This document shows, one piece after another, positions 16,275 to 20,271 of a stretch of DNA of 20,271 nucleotides. Made by a program: the position numbers and the translations under genes. The DNA comes from an uncultured Gemmatimonadota bacterium. Lineage in GTDB: Bacteria; Gemmatimonadota; Gemmatimonadetes; Gemmatimonadales; Gemmatimonadaceae. The notes beneath the pieces were generated by a model that had not been told where the DNA came from, did not search any database, and saw nothing but the letters and a program-made list of their open reading frames with translations. The stretch spans positions 1-20,271 of the forward strand of contig CAMLHT010000034.1 of NCBI GenBank assembly GCA_946479895.1, written 5' to 3'. Each line of letters starts with the position of its first letter. The stretch's first letter is position 1.

Positions 16275-16385
16275 GGAGGGCGGAGGATGGAGGGCGGAGG
16301 GCGGAGGTATCGGAGTGTACGCACCCCCGGCCGGACTACAAGTCCGATTTCCTCCGTCCTCCGCCCTCCGCCCTCCGCCCTCCGG
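16275..16385. repeat. Inverted tandem-repeat hairpin element, 7-bp unit
   Basis: Five GGAGGNN units (16275-16309) are followed by a core (16308-16350) and five CCTCCGN units (16351-16385). Positions 16275-16307 pair with 16351-16383 at 30 of 33 positions. The stem can extend through ATCGGA/TCCGAT (16309-16314 and 16343-16348), and an alternative small hairpin CGGACT-ACA-AGTCCG sits in the core. The element occupies all but two bases of the gap between the transpeptidase stop and the acyl-CoA dehydrogenase start. Confidence 0.87.
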
Positions 16386-16386
16386 C

Positions 16387-18201
16387 CTAGTGGTTCGAGT
16401 CGACCCCGCCCCACTCCTCGGCGATCTTGTGCAGCGTGCGCGCCGCGCGGAGGTGGTCCGCCGGCAGCACCGCGCCCGGCATCACCTCGTCCACCAGCTG
16501 GTTGTCGCGCTTGTACAGGTCGTTCCCGAAGAACAGCTTGCCGTCGTTCACGTAGGTCGTGAAGTACGTGATGTACACCGGGATCTTCTGCTTGAGCGTG
16601 ATCGTCTTGTTGTCGCCGCCGCCGTTCATCATCTGGTGAACGCGGTCGAGATCCCACCCCAGCACGTAGGCGGCCATCTCGTCAGGCTTCTCCAGGCGGA
16701 TGCAGCCGTGGCTGAAGGCCCGCACGTCCTTCTCGAACAGCTCGTCGTTCGGCGTGTCGTGCAGGTAGATGTTGAAGTCGTTCGGGAACAGGAACTTCAC
16801 GAGGCCCAGCGCGTTCGTCGGGCCCGGCCTCTGGCGGATGCGCGTGGCGCCGCCGTCCCGGTAGTACTCGTAGTTGCCCGCCGCGAGCTGCTCGGGCGAC
16901 TTGTTCGCGAACTCGTTCGCCTGGATCGTCGGCGTCACGTTCCAGTAGGGACGGAAGACGACGTACTGCATCGAGTCGGCGAAGACCGGGGTGGCGCGCC
17001 CCTCGTATTCCATCCCGACGATCACCTTCATCTCGAGCGATTTCCGCCCGCTGTCGTAGGCGGCCACCTTGAAGGCGGGCACGTTCACCATGATGTACCG
17101 GCTCCCGAGCGCGCGCGGCATCCAGCGGTAGCGCTCGAGGTTCGCGGCGATCTGCGCGGCGCGGTACTGCGGCGCGACGTTCATCGCGTCCACCGTCTCC
17201 GGGTTCAGCGTGCCCGTGACCGCGATGCCGTGCCGGCCCTGGAACTCGGAGACCGCGTCAGACAAGGCCTTCGAGAATACCGACGGCGACGCGGGGCTCT
17301 CGGGCGCCGGGGTGGTCGGAGCGGGCTGGCGTGCCGCCGTATCCGTCGTCGACGCGAGCTGCTTGTTGGAATCCGCGGGCGCCTCGGAGTTGCCGATCGC
17401 GTAGCCTTCCTCCATCAGGCGGGAGGTGATTGCCGCGATGCGTTCGGGAGAGTCGCTCTGGCCGCGCTTGAGCGACTTGCCCGCCGGCACCTTCGTCCAT
17501 CCCTTCTCGGCGTGCTTCCGGTAGAAGGCGAGCTGCGTCCGCAGCGAATCGTAGCCTTCGTCGAGCGGACGCATGAGGGCGATGGCGCGGTCGAGCTGAT
17601 CGGCGCGCAGTGACCGGAACAGCGCGCTGTCGACCTTCTCTTCCCGCCCGGAAATGTGCCAGCTCTGGTTGACCGATTTCGGGTCGACCTGACCCGTCAT
17701 GAGGTCCTCACCGAGGGCGACGTAGGCCGCCGTCAGCAGCACGTCGACTTCCGCGAGCTGCTCCGCGGTCGCGCTGTCGGAGCGCGTGATCGCGTCGATC
17801 GCCCCGCCGAGCTGCTCGAGCGGATAGCCGTCGAGACGGAGCCCGTCGGACGTGCCGTCGGCCAGCGCGTACAGCATCGCTCCCGCGCGCGGCTTGTCCA
17901 GGCCATCGGCGGTCAGCCAGAGCGGGACGCCCTGGTAGTTCTTGTAGAGTCGCTGCGCGTGCTCCCAGGTGTCTTTCGGGAGTGGCTTCGGGGCGTCTCC
18001 GGACATCCGTGCCTCGATCGCGGTCTTGATCGCGGCCCCGGGAACGCCCTTCACCGACTCGACGCCGGCCGGGGTCCAGGTCAGGGCGATCTCGCCACCC
18101 GCCTGGTCGATGATGACGTCCTTCTTGCAGGCCGTCAGCGCCAGGCCGGACAACGCGACGCTCAGGCATCCGCGAATGATTCGTGTGTGTGAGAGTCGCA
18201 T
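16387..18201 (-). CDS. L,D-transpeptidase lipoprotein, YcbB/LdtD type
   Basis: The enzyme would make 3-3 cross-links in peptidoglycan in the periplasm. The 604-residue protein has a lipoprotein signal with LTAC (C25), an N-terminal scaffold domain (about 70-240), a peptidoglycan-binding domain at 250-345 (SEFQGRHGIAVTGTLNPETVDAMN) and a YkuD catalytic domain at about 365-550. The latter shows YIMVNVPAFKVAAY, PYWNVTPTI, FPNDFNIYLHDTP (H481) and AFSHGCIRLEKP with the catalytic cysteine C500. The peptidoglycan-binding domain is split by a Ser/Thr/Pro/Ala-rich insertion at ~274-306. E. coli LdtD is held by a transmembrane anchor, so lipid anchoring here differs. The start at 18201 gives a complete signal; no Shine-Dalgarno is seen. 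A 10-bp-stem hairpin lies about 60 bp upstream. The acyl-CoA dehydrogenase gene follows on the same strand after the 7-bp repeat element. Confidence 0.95.
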   Translation of the reverse strand: MRLSHTRIIRGCLSVALSGLALTACKKDVIIDQAGGEIALTWTPAGVESVKGVPGAAIKTAIEARMSGDAPKPLPKDTWEHAQRLYKNYQGVPLWLTADGLDKPRAGAMLYALADGTSDGLRLDGYPLEQLGGAIDAITRSDSATAEQLAEVDVLLTAAYVALGEDLMTGQVDPKSVNQSWHISGREEKVDSALFRSLRADQLDRAIALMRPLDEGYDSLRTQLAFYRKHAEKGWTKVPAGKSLKRGQSDSPERIAAITSRLMEEGYAIGNSEAPADSNKQLASTTDTAARQPAPTTPAPESPASPSVFSKALSDAVSEFQGRHGIAVTGTLNPETVDAMNVAPQYRAAQIAANLERYRWMPRALGSRYIMVNVPAFKVAAYDSGRKSLEMKVIVGMEYEGRATPVFADSMQYVVFRPYWNVTPTIQANEFANKSPEQLAAGNYEYYRDGGATRIRQRPGPTNALGLVKFLFPNDFNIYLHDTPNDELFEKDVRAFSHGCIRLEKPDEMAAYVLGWDLDRVHQMMNGGGDNKTITLKQKIPVYITYFTTYVNDGKLFFGNDLYKRDNQLVDEVMPGAVLPADHLRAARTLHKIAEEWGGVDSNH

Positions 18202-18259
18202 CTATTTGGAGGCCGGAATCGGGAGATGAACGTGAGTAGGTCCGATGTAGAGGCGAAAT

Positions 18260-18286
18260 GCGGGCCAGCACGCTGGCCCGCCTTTT
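18260..18286 (+). terminator. Terminator-like hairpin in a divergent gap
   Basis: GCGGGCCAGC (18260-18269) and GCTGGCCCGC (18272-18281) are perfectly complementary around only two bases, so a realistic fold has an 8-bp stem and 6-base loop. CTTTTG follows on the plus strand, giving a short T-run. No plus-strand gene ends upstream of it. It may therefore be an attenuator in the leader of the small plus-strand gene, the end of a small RNA, or a structure in the leader of the divergent L,D-transpeptidase mRNA. Confidence 0.55.
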
Positions 18287-18354
18287 GAATTAGCCCCAGA
18301 TCGATCGGCCCGGATGTCCGGGTAATGCAGCGACCAGAAACCCAAGAGCACCAC

Positions 18355-18576
18355 ATGCTTTCCGGTAATCGCCCGACCAACAGCAATCGCTCGCGCGCCT
18401 TCGGCCCCCAGGGAGTCTCGTCCGAGCGCCGCAACCGGCGCCATCTTCGGGAGCTCTGCGACGAGGTGCTTGCATCCTACCGCGTCGCCAGCGATCGCGA
18501 CGTGATCTCCGACGCCGAGCGCGCCGACGCGCGGATGATCCTGGCGCGGTTCGCGCCGCTCGGACTGGCGCGATAA
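18355..18576 (+). CDS. Small hypothetical protein
   Basis: This frame encodes 73 residues from ATG 18355; the frame is open from 18325, which would add ten residues. I do not recognise it. The first third is polar and probably disordered (Asn/Ser/Arg-rich), and the rest looks like two amphipathic helices (RRNRRHLRELCDEVLASYRV, then ISDAERADARMILARF) with one cysteine. No signal peptide or membrane segment is seen. A weak AAGAG lies 7 bp before the ATG. It is followed 11 bp later by a strong hairpin, and it fills a gap in which the opposite-strand frame is low in plausibility. The helical, charge-patterned sequence suggests a real small protein rather than chance, but the evidence is moderate. 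Confidence 0.55.
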   Translation: MLSGNRPTNSNRSRAFGPQGVSSERRNRRHLRELCDEVLASYRVASDRDVISDAERADARMILARFAPLGLAR

Positions 18577-18587
18577 CGAAAGGCGGA

Positions 18588-18626
18588 ACGGGGCCGGAAA
18601 CGCGCCGTTCGTGTTTCCGGCCCCGT
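18588..18626. terminator. Strong 14-bp-stem hairpin between convergent genes
   Basis: ACGGGGCCGGAAAC (18588-18601) and GTTTCCGGCCCCGT (18613-18626) are perfect complements around an 11-base loop. It starts 11 bp after the small plus-strand gene and ends 3 bp before the stop codon of the RCC1-like gene on the other strand. The position suggests a bidirectional terminator, although no long T-tract follows on either strand. Confidence 0.72.
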
Positions 18627-18629
18627 CGC

Positions 18630-20271
18630 CTAGGGGAACTTCGCGGGGGAAGTCGTGGGCGACCAGCAGTAGATCGCGCCCGTCTGTATCACCGCGCACG
18701 ACTTCGAGGGAAGCCCCAGGCTGGCCGCGCTGCTCGCGACCGCCAGGGAAACCACTGGCTCCGGCAGGGCCAGCGTCACCGGAGAAGCCGTCGGCTTCGT
18801 CCAGCAGTCCACGGCCCCGTCACTCCTGACCGCGCAGAGCTCGGGTCCAGCGTCGGCCTTCGCGAGCGATACATACGTCCCGCCGCCGGCGACCGGCGTT
18901 GGGGTCAGCACGCAGTCGGGGTCTGACTCGGCGCACAGGGACTGCGCCGACTGAGTGCCACCATAGCCCCAGCACAGCACCCTGCCGGTCGTGTCCAGCG
19001 CGCAGGTGGACGTCCGTCCGACACCTATCGTCGTGAGCTTCGCTTGCGTAGCGACCCTGACTGGGCTGAGCCGCGTGACGGTGTCCGCGGTGCCGATGCC
19101 CAGATTGGCCCTGACGTTGCTTCCCCAGCAGTACGCGTCGCCGATCACGTCGATCGCGCAGGAATGAGCGATCCCAGTCGCGAACGCCTTGACCGTCATG
19201 CCGTCGGCAATCACCGTGGCCGTTGTGGCGTCGAAGCAGTAAGCCTTGTCGTCCTTCGCGATGCCGCAGCTCGTGTTGGGTGAGCTGGGCGACGACAGGG
19301 CCGCGGGGTGCATGGCGAGCGACCTCAGGGTCCGGCCCAGCGCCGCCCTTTTCGGCGCCACGCCGAAGCCCTGCCCCCAGCACCAGGCCTCTCCAGCCGC
19401 CGTCAGCGCGCAGGTGCGGCCACAGATGCCGAAGGCGAAGCCTTCATAACACGCATAGCCCGCGGTCGCGACCTGCGTGAAGCCGACGCTGGTTCCCACC
19501 GGAAGCGGCGTCGGATTCCCGTCGTTCCCGCCGTACTGACAGGCGCTCCCGTTGCACTTGCCGAGCGTGTAGGCGCCAAGCGCGCCATTGAAGTTGCCAC
19601 CCCAGCACCACGCGAGATCGTCGACGGTCAGCGCGCAACCGTATCCGGAGCTGAGCGAAAGCTTCCTGAACTCGAGGTCGACCGCCGTGATTGCGATCGT
19701 GGCCTGCTTGTCCCTGTACGATACGGTGACGGTCCCGCTCCCCGGCGCCGAGGCCTTGACCACGAGCGCGCGCCAGCCGCGCGACCCGAGCTCCCACGTC
19801 GCGCTCAGTGGTCCCGTTGGGGAAATCGCGATCGGGCCGGTGTCGACGGGCCAGCCAAAATTCGGGTTGCCGAAATAGACCGTCGTGCCGATGCGAACAG
19901 AGCCGGGGCCGGTGACAACGACCGGGCTCGTGGGATACTGGAGCTTGATGGAGTCGATGTAGGCTCCCGACGATTTTCGCTGCATCACGATGCTCGTCGT
20001 GTTGATGCCGGCACCGAGCGTCACCGGATGCTTCACGTCGTCGTACCCGTTCAGGGTCGCGAGAATCTCGATTGGCCCGGACGGCAGCCCGGTCAGGACG
20101 AACCGCCCTCCGTTCGACGTGGTCGCGAACTTCCTCCCGACGCTCAGGATGACGCCGTCGAGCGTCCCTCCGTCATAGCGACGAACCACACCTTCCAGGG
20201 TCGCCGGACCGTCGACCACTTCCGCGCAGCCGCATGCGACGACCAGCACGAGCGCCGGCACGAGCTCCCGA
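18630..20271 (-). CDS. RCC1-like seven-bladed lipoprotein, 5' end cut by window
   Basis: The frame is still open at the window edge, so the true start lies outside; a GTG at 20261 is available, but residues before it continue a hydrophobic signal ending in VVAC, a lipobox. After the signal come a carboxypeptidase-regulatory-like beta domain (about residues 18-95 from the GTG; GGRFVLTGLPSGPIEILATLNGYD), an Ig-like part (about 110-195) and a seven-bladed RCC1/BNR-type propeller (about 196-540). Each blade carries a cysteine pair spaced exactly ten residues: 209/219, 284/294, 332/342, 368/378, 420/430, 476/486 and 522/532, in the pattern C-A-L..(D/E)G.AyCWG. Three extra cysteine pairs lie in loops. 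It is probably displayed on the cell surface or in the periplasm as a binding scaffold. No enzyme motif is seen. A 14-bp-stem hairpin follows its stop. Confidence 0.88.
   Translation of the reverse strand, partial: RELVPALVLVVACGCAEVVDGPATLEGVVRRYDGGTLDGVILSVGRKFATTSNGGRFVLTGLPSGPIEILATLNGYDDVKHPVTLGAGINTTSIVMQRKSSGAYIDSIKLQYPTSPVVVTGPGSVRIGTTVYFGNPNFGWPVDTGPIAISPTGPLSATWELGSRGWRALVVKASAPGSGTVTVSYRDKQATIAITAVDLEFRKLSLSSGYGCALTVDDLAWCWGGNFNGALGAYTLGKCNGSACQYGGNDGNPTPLPVGTSVGFTQVATAGYACYEGFAFGICGRTCALTAAGEAWCWGQGFGVAPKRAALGRTLRSLAMHPAALSSPSSPNTSCGIAKDDKAYCFDATTATVIADGMTVKAFATGIAHSCAIDVIGDAYCWGSNVRANLGIGTADTVTRLSPVRVATQAKLTTIGVGRTSTCALDTTGRVLCWGYGGTQSAQSLCAESDPDCVLTPTPVAGGGTYVSLAKADAGPELCAVRSDGAVDCWTKPTASPVTLALPEPVVSLAVASSAASLGLPSKSCAVIQTGAIYCWSPTTSPAKFP

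Noticed and set aside
16274..16657. Upstream extension of the acyl-CoA dehydrogenase frame to 713 codons
   Set aside because: It translates the 7-bp repeat element and the end of the transpeptidase gene in another frame; the family-like sequence begins at MAHLADPDKN.
18202..18699. A 165-codon minus-strand frame opposite the small plus-strand gene
   Set aside because: It spans two strong hairpins and the end of the RCC1-like gene and lacks a plausible start or domain; the plus-strand frame is the better candidate.

Overview
The window is high-GC bacterial chromosome with no rRNA, tRNA, CRISPR array or transposase gene. The organism is a diderm: it carries an RND/TolC efflux operon, several lipoproteins with lipobox signals and a periplasmic L,D-transpeptidase. 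Most genes lack a Shine-Dalgarno sequence, GTG and TTG starts occur, and DUF4142-type lipoproteins sit near an RCC1-type lipoprotein with regularly paired cysteines. My best guess is Gemmatimonadota or a neighbouring soil/sediment phylum; this is inference and no marker gene is present.

Layout. (1) 104-6788, minus strand: a TetR regulator, TolC-family outer-membrane protein, periplasmic adaptor and RND pump form one tripartite efflux operon. It is preceded by a sigma70-like promoter overlapped by an 18-bp palindrome that is a strong candidate operator. (2) 6889-10005, plus: a large membrane protein fusing an MFS-like transporter region to a spermidine-synthase-like methyltransferase fold. Its 3' end overlaps a convergent gene by 44 bp. 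(3) 9962-11740, minus: two DUF4142-like lipoproteins separated by an intrinsic terminator, the second joined by a 4-bp overlap to a NYN/PIN-type ribonuclease. (4) 11972-14467, plus: two exported TIM-barrel hydrolase-like proteins (DUF1906 and GHL10 types) 18 bp apart. (5) 14516-18201, minus: an L,D-transpeptidase lipoprotein followed by a long-chain-type acyl-CoA dehydrogenase. (6) 18355-18576, plus: a small unrecognised protein. (7) 18630 to the window end, minus: a seven-bladed RCC1-like lipoprotein, cut by the window edge.

The least conventional signal is intergenic. Two gaps (11819-11940 and 16275-16385) share one architecture with unrelated sequence: a tandem array of a 7- or 8-bp unit, a core of about 40 bp, then a tandem array of the reverse complement of the same unit. 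Each folds into a stem of about 28-33 bp. A third gap (19-57) holds a ~10-bp tandem array, and two further gaps hold hairpins sharing the terminus GTCATCCCGA. This looks like a population of small repeat elements colonising the gaps between genes. Their sequence structure is directly visible; any function is inference.
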